This document shows positions 23,401-33,342 of a stretch of 64,000 nt of DNA, piece by piece. Both the position numbers and the translations under genes were made by a program. The notes under the pieces are model-generated. The model ran no database searches. It was given only the letters and a program-made list of their open reading frames with translations, and was not told the origin of the DNA. Location of the stretch: contig JARGXX010000006.1 in NCBI GenBank assembly GCA_030374765.1, positions 124,001 through 188,000 of the forward strand. The letters run 5' to 3'. Positions within the stretch are counted from its first letter, which is position 1. Every line of letters starts with the position of its first letter. The DNA is from Agarophyton chilense. Taxonomy: Eukaryota > Rhodophyta > Florideophyceae > Gracilariales > Gracilariaceae.

Positions 23401-24346
23401 GGATGATCAAACGGTGCGGGTGTGGAGCGTGAGGGACGACAGGCAGCTTAGTGTGCTCTCTGGGCATGAACATTGGGTGAGGTGTGTCGCGTTCAGTGCG
23501 GACGGGACGCGCGTGGCCTCTGGATCGAGGGATCGAACGGTGCGGGTGTGGAGCGTGAGCGACGGCAGGCAGCCTAGTGTGCTCTGTGGACACGAAGGTT
23601 GGGTGAAGTGTGTCGCGTTCAGTGCGGACGGGACTCGCGTGGCCTCTGGATCGGACGATCGAACGGTGCGGGTGTGGAGTGTGAGCGACGGCAGGCAGCT
23701 TAGTGTGCTCTGTGGACACGAAGACTGGGTGAGGTGTGTAGCATTGAGTGCGGACGGGACTCGCGTGGCCTCCGGATCGGATGATCGAACGGTGCGGGTG
23801 TGGAGCGTGAGCGACGGCAGGCAAGCTAGTGTGCTCTCTGGGCACGAAGATTCGGTGAAATTTATCGCGTTCAGTGCGAACGGGACTCGTGTGGCCTCTG
23901 GATCGTATGATCAAACGGTGCGGGTGTGGAGCGTGAGCGACGGCAGGCAGCTTAGTGTGCTCTCTGGGCACGAAGGTGCGGTTGAATGTGTGGCGTTGAA
24001 TGCGGACGGGACTCGTGTGGCCTCTGGATCGAAGGATCGAACGGTGCGGGTGTGGAGCGTGAGCGACGGCAGGCAGCCTAGTGTGCTTTGTGGACACGAA
24101 GGTTGGGTGAAGTGTGTCGCGTTCAGTGCGGACGGGGCTCGCGTGGCCTCTGGATCGGATGATCGAACGGTGCGGGTGTGGAGCGTGAGCGACGGCAGGC
24201 AGGTTAGTGTGTTCTCTGGACACGAAGATCCGGTGGAATGTGTGGCGTTGAGTGCGGACGGGAGACGCATGGCCTCCGGATGGTATGACGACACGGTGCA
24301 GGTGTGGAAGTGTGGAGAAGACGGGCACATATCAGATGGAAGGTGA
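20471..24346 (+). CDS. NB-ARC NTPase with eleven C-terminal WD40 repeats (STAND/NLR-like receptor)
   Basis: 1291 residues without introns. Residues 1-165 form a predicted helical N-terminal domain with no clear family; VEAWIKQLGEAKDLLD (61-76) recalls the coiled-coil domain of plant NLRs. The NB-ARC core has Walker A GPGGMGKT (182-189), Walker B LLIVDDVW (266-273), sensor AISSRE (296-301), a GLPL-like CGGWVLCLAVAGALL (361-375) and an MHD-like VHDKM (504-508). After a linker, residues about 830-1291 are eleven WD40 repeats of 42 residues. Proteins of this design (APAF-1, fungal NWD proteins) are nucleotide-gated switches: the propeller senses a ligand and the NTPase oligomerises to release the N-terminal effector. 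The ligand and the output here are unknown. The frame stays open for 110 codons behind the stop. It is convergent with the LPMO-like gene. Confidence 0.9.
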   Translation: MEIPGAVSSAAALAKLPFEFGRRVRQGNTILQDLEMLRHYHDTVLNMVELSHPKLGNDHVVEAWIKQLGEAKDLLDRIKPKHRTGIRDRHVVRDTEKLTQARKLICDVKNKLDDTLKIMETSPDTFNDHHYEPDKPKQSFRHCDQVDDVDEEGMMVREGRLRELLLSEGTRSKPTPIFCARGPGGMGKTVALKWLCNDSAVRNRFNNGIHWFSFGADLEDRELMGQIRRCALDCGMRSVSEELKNEASVEVAICKIGACFNNKAILLIVDDVWNSRKEELLLIRRSLGEGSHCAMAISSREVEVATACDEVVTFSFLHSTGGISRDVLLSALDDNKREDVLEWLNQSQECSISFENGMRECGGWVLCLAVAGALLREDIEDCEDVEEAVGTLRTWARSLVDEADLTGGGTPEYPRGLQHIVSQGLEHAKQNLGKRGFPDALSSSVAEKFMRLCVMQKQSAMAVNVLMKVWMLGMKETMRVAKALKEMSLIEVVRVKKVGKVIRVHDKMIELCRDQVGEGEVGKHHEELLETFLGVSTRIHWREDVFYRPWWKLSAVSGEGEYIMENLGHHLAEAGLEKELWGVLCDARFVMQWLKDGRGWIGVSENFDRVVRVGLEANEGLGVLRRALQSSWPLISNARYSLGFELYNRLDKQAGASVCRFLRTIEQFAISPWIQPVQPYLVPSDSREEHCYHLGYETEPMWLSEDFGTVIAYNESRMKLIVFDARQQKALHEVPCGTSHAMSCSRDVTHAVQVLEEDGWLETRLRHIARNETMEDVSEKLRNEVLDVFYRCGEASAIHSPQKFAVVFNDTVTVIRVSTDGSTQHTRLPGHEGRVRCVAFSADGTRVVSGSDDRTVRVWSVSNGRQLSVLSGHEHWVKCVTLSADGTRVASGSDDRTVRVWSVRDGRQLGVLSGHEGWVRCVALSADGTHVASGSDDRTVRVWSVSNGRQLSVLCGHEGWVRCVAFSADGTRVASGSDDQTVRVWSVRDDRQLSVLSGHEHWVRCVAFSADGTRVASGSRDRTVRVWSVSDGRQPSVLCGHEGWVKCVAFSADGTRVASGSDDRTVRVWSVSDGRQLSVLCGHEDWVRCVALSADGTRVASGSDDRTVRVWSVSDGRQASVLSGHEDSVKFIAFSANGTRVASGSYDQTVRVWSVSDGRQLSVLSGHEGAVECVALNADGTRVASGSKDRTVRVWSVSDGRQPSVLCGHEGWVKCVAFSADGARVASGSDDRTVRVWSVSDGRQVSVFSGHEDPVECVALSADGRRMASGWYDDTVQVWKCGEDGHISDGR
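22950..24340 (+). repeat. Eleven tandem 126-bp WD40 repeats
   Basis: The unit encodes GHE-x2-V-x-C, then SADGTRVASGSDDRTVRVWS, then DGRQLSVL. The copies are nearly identical at both DNA and protein level. Differences cluster at a few positions: the two residues behind GHE (GW, HW, DW, DS, GA, DP, GR), the residue two behind V (R, K, E) and the residue behind SGS (D, R, Y, K). The last unit is more diverged (SGWYDDTVQVW), as usual for a closing blade. Confidence 0.95.
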
Positions 24347-24676
24347 GACGTAAGCAGCGTTGTTGAGGTGCGATTCACTGCAAGTGGCGAGGTGGAGGCT
24401 CGAGATTTGAATGGAAATACAATGAGGTTGAGAACATGCTACGGCAACTCCGAAGACGAGCACCCGATGGAAAGCTCGAATGGTGGGGGCTGGGGCGTGT
24501 GGCGATTTCAAGCAGACGCGGTATACGTGGAGGAGCACAATGTTGTGGCATCCATGGGTGGCAGACGTGTGTTGGGGCGCAGCTCAAATGCCGTGGTGTT
24601 CACTCGGCGACAAGGAAAAATGGAGATATGTCGATTGCGGGAGGCCGGGGACGCGGATGCGTGGACAACGGGGTAA
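24347..24676 (+). pseudogene. Open in-frame extension behind the NB-ARC/WD40 stop codon
   Basis: The reading frame of the receptor stays open for 110 codons after the TGA at 24344-24346. It encodes a sequence resembling further propeller strands (VVEVRFTASGEVEARDLNG, then ADAVYVEEHNVVASMGGRR). Either the stop is a recent mutation that shortened the protein, or a very short spliced segment removes it, or it is a leftover of a longer ancestor. It has no own start with clear support, although Met codons occur (24368). Confidence 0.5.
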
Positions 24677-24699
24677 CATGGACAGCGTGGTAACGTGGA

Positions 24700-24739
24700 C
24701 AGCTTGGTACAGCTTGGTACAGCTTGGTACAGCTTGGTA
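24700..24739. repeat. Tandem repeat, four copies of a 10-bp unit
   Basis: ACAGCTTGGT is repeated four times without change; a related GACAGCGTGGTAACGTGG precedes it and AACGTGGCACG follows. Simple repeat in the short intergenic gap between the two convergent host genes. Confidence 0.9.
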
Positions 24740-24962
24740 ACGTGGCACGCTGGGCTGGTCTGCATTGTTGGCAATCTCACGAGCTTGAGCTGAGGCGACT
24801 TACCCGAGGCGACTTGACTTACCCAACGGTAAGCGCTGGCAACATGAAGGAATCGCCTGGCGCGGCTTAGTTTACAAGTCGTGCTCCCGCTCGTCGATGG
24901 CAAACCGCTACGAAGACCGCTACGAAGACCGCTACGAAGGAGGTAGCTACTCTACAGCTACA

Positions 24963-26084
24963 CTAGCGCTTGCACACGGCGCGCACGGCGGACGCCCAGC
25001 ACACGTCGCGCACGGCGCTGTGGCGCGCACACATGGCGCAGCACATGGCGCGGCAGGGCGCCGGCTGCCGCGCGGCCGCCATGCGCGCGCGGCACTTCCA
25101 CCCCGACGTTACCATCAACGCTGGCCTACACGATGCCCCCGCCCCGATGCAACGACATGCCGCCAACACGCGCGCCCAATAGCCCTTGCCATGTGCCACC
25201 TTTGTGGGCGTCGCCGCTGCGCGCGACGCAAACAGGCGTGCCCTCAGCGCCCGTGGCCGCGCGCCGCGTGCAAACGGCGCCGGCCGTCTGTACCACGCGC
25301 GCCGGCGACAAGGTTCGCGCCGACACGGCCCGGGCTTGTCGGCCGACGCCATGCAGCCGCGCCGTGAGAATTGGCGCATGTCGTTGATGAAGCGCGGTTG
25401 AAAGCTCTTGGTCCACGTTCCGCCGCGCACGCGAACAAACGCGCATGAGTAGTAGTCACCAAAGAAGCCGCGTGCGCGCGGGCGCGAGGCACGCGTGGCG
25501 TGGCGAAGAGCGCCGCCTGTGCCGCCAAACCACGCCCAGCCCAACACGTAGTCGCCATCCGGTACCACGGTGGGGATCGTCGCGCGGAGCAAGTAGTAGC
25601 CCGGTGCGAAACGATGGCGCGCTCCGTCTGACCCTATGCGCGAAAAGCCCAACGCATCCTTGCCGAGTTGGCTGCGAGGCGCCACCACGGCAGTGGCGCC
25701 CCAACAGCTGTAGTGAAACGCGTTGCGTGCATGTGCATCGCGGTCCATGATGCGTGACACATGCACCAACGACAGTCGCACAAACCCGCCGGGCGCGTGG
25801 TTGTTTCTCGTGTACGACACGGTCAGCACTTGTCCACGACGCAAAACGGCCGCCGGACGTTGGGGAGACCAGAAGTGCGCGCGACGGGGGCGCGATCGAA
25901 TGGCGCGCAGGTCACACGGTCCGCGGCAATCGTCCACGCGAAAGGGACGCTCTCCGCCCACGCGACACGCATGCGGAGACGTCGACTGTGGATATGTCAT
26001 CTGCGAATGTGCCGCCGCCGGCACGCACAGCAACGCCACCATCATCACCATCATCATCTTCGTCCTCAGCTTCGTCTTGCGCAT
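24963..26084 (-). CDS. Secreted LPMO-like copper oxygenase (histidine-brace protein) with Arg/Cys-rich tail
   Basis: 373 residues from the Met at 26084; longer upstream starts would bury the signal peptide. Residues 1-25 are a signal peptide (basic start, MMMVMMVALLCV core, cut after PAAA). The mature protein would begin with His26 in HSQMTYPQS, the hallmark of lytic polysaccharide monooxygenases, whose N-terminal His binds copper. A second brace His is probably His96 in NNHAPGGF. Further family-like motifs are VPDGDYVLGWAWFGG (174-188) and GDYYSCAFVRV (209-219), the latter with the likely axial Tyr. Cysteines at 40, 53, 57, 127 and 214 could form disulfides. Residues about 225-373 are Arg/Ala/Cys-rich and of unknown nature. 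Such enzymes cut chitin, cellulose or similar glycans outside the cell. GC content is far above the neighbourhood. The AA family could not be fixed. Confidence 0.7.
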   Translation of the reverse strand: MRKTKLRTKMMMVMMVALLCVPAAAHSQMTYPQSTSPHACRVGGERPFRVDDCRGPCDLRAIRSRPRRAHFWSPQRPAAVLRRGQVLTVSYTRNNHAPGGFVRLSLVHVSRIMDRDAHARNAFHYSCWGATAVVAPRSQLGKDALGFSRIGSDGARHRFAPGYYLLRATIPTVVPDGDYVLGWAWFGGTGGALRHATRASRPRARGFFGDYYSCAFVRVRGGTWTKSFQPRFINDMRQFSRRGCMASADKPGPCRREPCRRRAWYRRPAPFARGARPRALRARLFASRAAATPTKVAHGKGYWARVLAACRCIGAGASCRPALMVTSGWKCRARMAAARQPAPCRAMCCAMCARHSAVRDVCWASAVRAVCKR

Positions 26085-26321
26085 CAACAGCAGCGCCGGT
26101 GGCGCACGAAGCGCGTCGGCGTGCTCACACGCGCATGTTCTCATCTGCGGCATTGATCGCCACCGGCGAAGCTTCGTGCCGGCGCTCAGCGCCGGCTCAC
26201 CCGCTTTTGACGCAGAGGCCACTCCGACGGCGACGCGGTAAGCGCGGCGGCGCCTAAATATCTTGCGCGCGTGCGCGCGCTGTATGACGCGCGCTTGTGC
26301 TGAAAACACTGTGACGCACAC
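26085..26321 (-). promoter_or_regulatory. Upstream region of the LPMO-like gene
   Basis: GC-rich sequence with alternating CGCG blocks (26262-26285) and a weak TATA-like ATATTTAGG on the minus strand near 26255. The reading frame is open through it, but it lacks a signal peptide, so I treat it as leader. Confidence 0.25.
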
Positions 26322-27797
26322 GCGTCGTCATCGTGCGCGGCGCGGTGTGTCCCGCCGTGCCCGTCCCCCTCCCCCACACTTCCTCACTGGATGGAATCAT
26401 CTTTTGTTCCGCCGTCCTTCGTCTCCGCCCCACCAACCAGCCCCGTCCCCGCTTCTAACTGCACGTCGGCAACAAATCATCCGTTCGCCCCAATACTCTC
26501 TTCCAGCACTTACAAGTCGTCGGTGTCCTGTCCGCATGCGAAACGGCACCGCAACCTTTAGTCTCTTGCCCCAATTATTGTCCAAACCGCAATAAACCCC
26601 CAATCAACATCCAAGCCGCAATAAACGCCCAATCAAACCTCTCAAAACCATTCCCGTGCTTTGTTCTCAACCAACACATTACACCCTCCGTTGCCCAACC
26701 CAAAGCGCCTTCCATCTTTCTTTCTATAACTGTACTTGCCTACCAAAATATCTATTCCTCGAGCATACCCTCGTCAACGAAATCCAATCCGACTCTCTCC
26801 ATTGCACACGATCTAGAAGCAAGTGATCACTGCGATTAGCAATTAGTGTGCGCCTAAATAATTTTGTGCAGTACATTTCCCCACACCTCATAGCAATTCG
26901 TATGATCCTCATCGCAATTTCCTCTAATAGAGCAAAAATTGTATCACTACCCCACCAGGTTATTTGTATCCGTCATTATTCGAATAGAAGAAAAGGAAAG
27001 TTTTCAGTGAAAGAGAACTCGATAGGCGCACGTCGCCTGCTATTCTATTCAAAAGAATTGTTAAACCGGAAGATACGATGGGCCAAGTAGTGGAGCCAAA
27101 AAAACCAAAACAGCCCATTTTCCCGCCAAACATCTCTTAGGATTATTATATTAAATCTTGTCTTTTCTCTTCTATGCTTCTAAAGAAAATGACCAATCTA
27201 GAGCTTTTATTATGTGTCTTGTTCAAATATGCGCTTTTCATAACTTGGATACGGGCATCACAGGATCTCATTATTTGTTTTACAGAAGCCTTCATGATTC
27301 CCACCGACACTACAAAGCCTTGTTGCCTAAACGGAGGTCTTCTTGCGAGAATTCTTCCCTCCAAAAAAAGACTTTTATTAGAGCAGCATGTTGAAAAGCT
27401 CTATTCGGAAACAAAGCTGAATAATCGCAAAATGTCGCAACATCAATGAGCACGGTAAAATCTACCGATAAGATATGTACAACGAAGACAAAATATCATA
27501 TTTGGCCGTTTTACTCAGCATAACAAGACATTGGCAACGACTGAATCCATAACGAGTACATGTCTTTGTAGCCTTTGCCAATTCAAACTAAAGGTATCTG
27601 TGGTATTTTTTATGACTATAGCGGTTTATACAGGAATAGATGCCGGCATAAAGCACCGTAGGGAGCCAGTATTACTTTGCGAGCGATTGTTCTTTGAAAA
27701 AGAAGTACGGAATAGCAAAGGCTTAAGAGGTCTAATAAAGGAAGCGACAAGTGTTGGCAGTAGACGGCAATTCAAGTAATATGGTACATCTAATATG
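26322..27797. other. Intergenic stretch, no gene supported
   Basis: Composition drops from GC-rich to AT-rich at about 26600. Two imperfect copies of a 28-bp unit containing CCGCAATAAACSCCCAATCAA lie at 26582-26638. Open frames of 60-90 codons (26848-27090, 27174-27449, 27531-27779, all plus) have no recognisable motif. Confidence 0.4.
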
Positions 27798-27802
27798 AAA
27801 GG

Positions 27803-28131
27803 TGTTATGAGTTGGTGTACTCGAGGACCGAGACGGCCAACTCACCGTCCTCGTATGTTGACAGCAAGGCAAATTGATTATTTCAATTAATTTTATCTGA
27901 CCTCGCTGACACTGACATCGAGGCCTTGTCAGCCAGCGATGTCATGCAGACACTTAGCTGCGCTGTAATACATGTCAGAACCCTTACACAAGTAGCATAA
28001 ATACCGTACCTTACCAAAATAAAATGAACAGAGTTATGGGAGGGGACCAGGGGGACGACTTCTACCTCGCGACCTTATCGGTGTCTACTTCCTACCTCAT
28101 CCTACCAGCTGCACAGTAACATTTCCCAACA
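27803..28131. repeat. Solo LTR, 329 bp
   Basis: It begins TGTTATGAG and ends CCCAACA, and both flanks carry the same 5-bp duplication AAAGG (27798-27802 and 28132-28136). GCATAAATACC (near 27988) and AATAAAATG (near 28018) could be a TATA box and polyadenylation signal. No matching internal element occurs in the window, so family and orientation are open; orientation is plus if those signals are real. Confidence 0.8.
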
Positions 28132-28136
28132 AAAGG

Positions 28137-29555
28137 TCAGTTAGCCAAATCTTCACAAGCACAAAATCACAACAACAAAACTAATTAAAAAACGACACAT
28201 TATGTACAAAAATAAAAACGCTACAGCAAAATATTTCAAGAACACAATCTTTAACTTAGATGAGATTTACACTGATACTTTACGTTTTCTTTCGATAATA
28301 GCATGTGTAAAATTTTAACAGCTCACAAAGATGCTGTTTTGGTGATTGCTTGTCGTTTTCTGTCTCTGTGACTTGTTTTCGGCATTTTTCTTTTTTTGAG
28401 GCATATGAAGCACTAAACTATTGTGAGATGATCTTATATGTCACTCACAGATCAAAAGTCGGGGCAAAACCCAGTTTAAAAGAGATTAAAAAGTGCATCG
28501 AATTAAAATATTTCTGAAGTGCAATCTGCGTGAAGGTGTTTTCCTAAGACTCTTCATTCTTACTGCTTGCACTTTATTATGAGTATTTCTCCTTTAAGGG
28601 AGCATCATTGCACAACAGATTGGTCGTGAAGGCGAGGTGTACACGTGTTTGCCCAGCGCAGCTGGTTAGTTTATTTTTTTATTTGCGTTATTTCTATTTA
28701 GGTAGGAAAATTAATGTGGTAATCTGCACTATATATTAGCTCTGCTATCTCGCTTTGTCGCTCAGTGAATCTTCCCCAACCGGGTTCTAAAGGCTTTGTC
28801 TCTTCCACTTTTGCGTGCAACAACTATTTCCAGAGGTTTTGCCGTTGTACCTATGATAGATGTACCCACTCTACGTTTTCAAAAACTACTACTGTTTCTT
28901 GCGTCTGTGTTTATTACCTGATTTATTTTTGCCATTTTGTAGCGTATTTTTAATTTTGCTTCTCTTGGTTCCAATGACCTGCGCCCCATTCACCCCACTG
29001 GCAGATCTTTTCTTTATTCATTTTGTCTTAGTGTCTCACTATTTGTGTTTATAACAGTATCATTAGACGAATTCCTTCCTCTACACTATCCTTGCTGTTT
29101 CTGCCCGTTTACTATAGGCCTACAACACCCCTTCTTAGTTCATTCTAACAACAGCTCCTGTTTTTGGGTACCTCCAAAAAAAGATACCCAGCTTTTTCGT
29201 TATGTCTGGTCTCCGAATCTTGCACCAGAAAGAGTTCTCTCGACTTGAAAGAAGTTCGTTTTATCTTTTGTTTAAGTCTACATGGTATTTATTACTTTTT
29301 GGTGTTAGTTATCTGTTATGAGTCGTTCGCGAATTCATAAATTGTTAGTTTTTCTTGCGAGGATTTTTTTACCTTAATACCCGTGGAAAATATTTAAACT
29401 TCTCACGCCAGCCGTTGAAAACGGCCTCCGTCCAAACGCAATGTCTTTCCGTACCTGAAATGACTTTCGTCCCAGATTTCTGTTCTTCAAATATGTTTGT
29501 CTTTGACGCCTTACTTATGTTAAATCTAAAACTCGAATGTTAGGACCAGGGCTCT
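28137..29555. other. AT-rich stretch, no gene supported
   Basis: No recognisable reading frame on either strand. It probably includes the 5' end (LTR and leader) of the old gypsy element that starts downstream, but no second LTR copy is available in the window to define it. Confidence 0.4.
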
Positions 29556-29559
29556 TAAA

Positions 29560-32500
29560 AAAAGTCAAAATAAACCACCGAAGGCGTCTAATGAAGGACC
29601 CATTATTAATGATAAACGTGATTTTATCATGGGTTCTCACGTCTCCGCAGCTTTTTCAACTTTCAAAGAAACAAAATTGCATATTGTTGATGATTTAGAT
29701 CTGCAAAACCAGTTTACTAAGATGATCAAAGATCACAACTCCTTTTCGGAGTAGTTTGAAGTCCGGCCTGTCAGGTTTCCTACCTTTTCTGTGATGGATT
29801 AGTTCGAAGATCTCGTGTTTTATGGTTAGATGTTAAAACACTATTGGGATGTTTCAGTGGTTCTTAAATTATGAAAAGAACGTTTAACTCCGGTTTTATA
29901 CTGTCAATTTCCGTTTTCAGACGCTATAGCAAACCATCTTGACGATTCATAACTATAAAAGAGACAAATCACTGTCTCACGAAATAAGAAGCTCAAGAAG
30001 AAGTATGACAACCACCAAAGGCTTTAATAGCAAGGTAATTACGAGTCCGAGTTCTCGAATTCCCTCCGGTCTTCACAGAACTCTCACCAGTCGAATTAAT
30101 CGATCTTATTAGATATCATACCTTATGACGATCATCTGGGGCAATTTGTTCGTTCTAAACGGTCTTTTGTCACCCAAATTGTAGTTTGTACCCGTACTAA
30201 GGGAAGAAAGCACAACGGTTTAGAAGAACTGAAGTGCACCAACTCTATTTATAGAAAACCGGTATCATATTGATATTATCTGGTGAGGGAAGCTTCAGTG
30301 GATCGTACACCCCGGGATGCTTGTAAGGAGAAAGACTGCATGAATCGTAAACAACTTTTCCTCCTTAACCATTCCATTTCTGGAGGATCCTTCATCTTGA
30401 TGTTGGTTTTTTAGCACGATTTCAGGCGGAATCTCACATACTGGATATGAATGAAGGTCAAGTTTATAAAGCACTAACAAACTTTCTACGTGGTCTCGCT
30501 GAGAATCATTGCATCTCTGTGAGAGCTGCATCTCGATCCTCCGAAGGAGAGGTTACGTGCTTGGTTGAAGCTTTTCAATATATCTTGAGCTATTTCACTG
30601 ATCAAGCGTTTCAATGGGCTATTTCGCTACTTGCAACACCCATCAAGAGCCTGTAGAAACATAAACCGAGTTCTCGGTACTTCTAAACAAGGCTTCCCAC
30701 CGTTGCGATAGTGATTACTCTGCTTGAGAGCGCGCCACCATGCCAATCGATGAAATATGACCCTGCAATCCGTATTATGGTGGAATGGTATCGAGAAGAT
30801 CGAGAGAGAACCACGTATTTGGAATAAAGACAAAACCACTCGAGCGGTAGGCGATGGACTCCGAGCTCTTATCTCTGGTTAGAATATCTATTCCACAAAG
30901 GCGTTGAGGTTGCAAACGATTTCGCCATCGTTATCGCTGGTTGCGAGTGGGCACCCTCAAATGGATGTCGGTAACGTTCAACTCGCTCCCTGTGAAATCC
31001 TACCTGTTCCAAAAACGGAATCCCCATCCACTACGGATGTCTCCAATGGAACTGCTCAAGAAAACCCTCTGCTTTACGCAGCTCCATCTCGTCTCCAGGA
31101 TCCTCGTATTTCCTATGTAACCCCCAAATACTCGACAGAGTTGTCCAGAATGGAGGAATATCCGCTTTTCGGTGAAGTTCAACTATGCTCATTCCAGCTG
31201 TTCGCCCCAACGCCCTGGACTCACATCCCAAAAATGTTACAAACACGGTCACATTTGCCCAGACTGTATTCTCACGTAGCAAAAATGCCCGATTGATCAC
31301 CAACTAAGAGACATTGACGCCTCAAAAGAAGCAAATCGTCCCCATGGCTTTGTATAGTCGTGCAGAAACGTACTTTACACGAAATATTCCGAGTATAAAC
31401 TCGGGGAATGCGTAGTTTAACCCGATTCTCCTAACAACCGACCATCGTTCCCCTCATATAGAAAACAGCTCTGGTACTCGGTGCCGATAGTTCACGATTC
31501 TGAGGCTTCTTTCTAGGTGTTACAGACCCAGGAACACTGAATACGGAAAACTGCATACGGAAGTCTCCTCATTGAGAGAGGTCTTGCCAACTGTGAGGTT
31601 GTCGACGCCCGAGGTCTCTCCGCCTTGCTCCCAGGCCAAAATACGTACAAAAAACAGTTCTTGTCATACGTGGACTCTGAACACTCTGGTGTTCTGCATC
31701 GACCGTAGAAATGGAGTACACATAACAGATTCATGGTAATTGCCAAGCGCACTTACAAGATGTATACTGCTCTTGGCTTCTCTTTCCAATTTGTGGTGCG
31801 AGTTACCATAGTCTTGGATACGGGTGCTGGCCCAAAATTTAACGTTAAGTCACTTTTGCCTCTGCCCTTGTGGTGACAGATACGCCTTTGTGTTGTAGTA
31901 GACGTCACAGGCGCGGATATTAACCCGTTGCCAACGCTGGTAATTATCGATCTTGTCGTGCGTTTGGGCTCATTGGTCGTGAATTTTGGGGGTTTCGTTT
32001 GCAGAGAATCGGCTGCCTCCATATTACTGGGCTGCGACTCTTGTGCCAGTATTACTAACGCGATAAAGTCCTATCTTGTGCAGGCCGAGCTGGAAGATAG
32101 TTTTTCGGTTCCAATCGTCTGTCGTCCGTTAACGGGAGCCTCGAAGAAGCCAGTATCCTTACCTGTTGTGCAATAGCTTTAGTCTGCTTCGGGGAAATCT
32201 ACTAAGCTCCGTTTGTCTGCGCCGTCATGAATCCTACACGAGTCCCCGATCTGGGTGCGTGTCATCTCTCGTCAACACGAATTTCGGGATATACATCCCC
32301 TTCTTTCGTTGTACGATAAATATCAGCTCGTCGAAACGAATAGCGTTGCTCAGATTGAACCGGACAAACCTTTCGCAGGTTTCGTTGTCAATCTAGGCGC
32401 CCTACCAAAACTTTTGTTGAAACCCCAAGTTATTGGGTCTTTCATTCCTCGCCTCACCTCCATGGTCCCTCCTACGTTAATCGCGGCTGATATACTCAAC

Positions 32501-33342
32501 CTCGTTCAAATTGAGGCGCGAAAGGACACCGTGACTAAATCACAAAGAAATCTAAACCGACAACCTGCCAAAGCAGAGAGAGTTCCGTTTTAACGAGCTT
32601 TGACTGGATATACTCCGCAAAATAACTCGAGAATCTCGACCTCGGTCATGGGTCGCAATCGCATTGCGAACGTTTGTGTGACATTTTAAGAGATTTTAAA
32701 TTAATCTGGGATGGCTCTCTGGGTGATATTATTTCAACGGAACCCCGGAATAGACTTGTGACCAAATGCTAGTACGGTTGCTCAACACTTTGAAAGGGCA
32801 GCCCACGGCTCGGGAAGAGAAACTATTCCAAGTAGAAAAAATGATCAGAGATGAATTGATTGTACCAACTCAGTCGCTGTGAGCATCTTTTGGTGTACTG
32901 GTTCCGAAACACGATGAGTTCGGGTGTCTCTGTATCGAGTACCGTCGTCTGAAAAACGTAATTGTCAAGGTCTTGTACTCGATGTCACGCAGAGATGATG
33001 AATACATCGTCCCGAGCGGCATTGCAACCATTCTTTCGGCTAAGGATGCCAATTGGGGGTACTGGCAAGTTTTCGTCAGAAAAGAAGACCAGCACAAGAC
33101 TGCTTTTTGCGGTGATCTGGGACTCTACCGTACTGAATGGATTTCTTTCTACCTGACCGACGCCCCTCCACCTTCCAGCGTGCATTGAATATCCTACTAG
33201 CCCGCATTAAGTGGTGGATATGTTTCCTCTACCTTGACGATCCATCATAGTTTTTTTATAGTCTGGATGACCACCTGAACCATGTTAGGAACGTTACATC
33301 TACGATAATTGAAGCTGGTATTACACTGATATTAGAGAAACA
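29560..33342 (+). mobile_element. Ty3/gypsy LTR retrotransposon, old and truncated
   Basis: Gag-like sequence starts near 29560 (MGSHVSAAFSTFKETKLHIV). A Cys/His knuckle (CYKHGHICPDC, near 31235) lies before a retropepsin with VLDTGAGP (near 31812), and an RT follows from about 32760 (LVPKHDEFG, AKDANWGYWQV, YLDD near 33230). RNase H and integrase are missing because a minus-strand copia LTR begins at 33343. More than ten breaks; old. The protease and RT resemble the other gypsy elements in the window. Confidence 0.7.

Noticed and set aside
23147-24328. Long open frame on the minus strand opposite the WD40 repeats
   Set aside because: A 126-bp repeat that is stop-free on the other strand stays so in every copy. 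The His/Pro/Arg-rich translation has no own features.
25445-26257. Several open frames on the plus strand opposite the LPMO-like gene
   Set aside because: GC-rich DNA leaves many frames open. Only the minus-strand frame has a signal peptide and family motifs.
28765-29543. Small hydrophobic plus-strand frames
   Set aside because: They are short, overlap each other in different frames and follow from T-rich composition.
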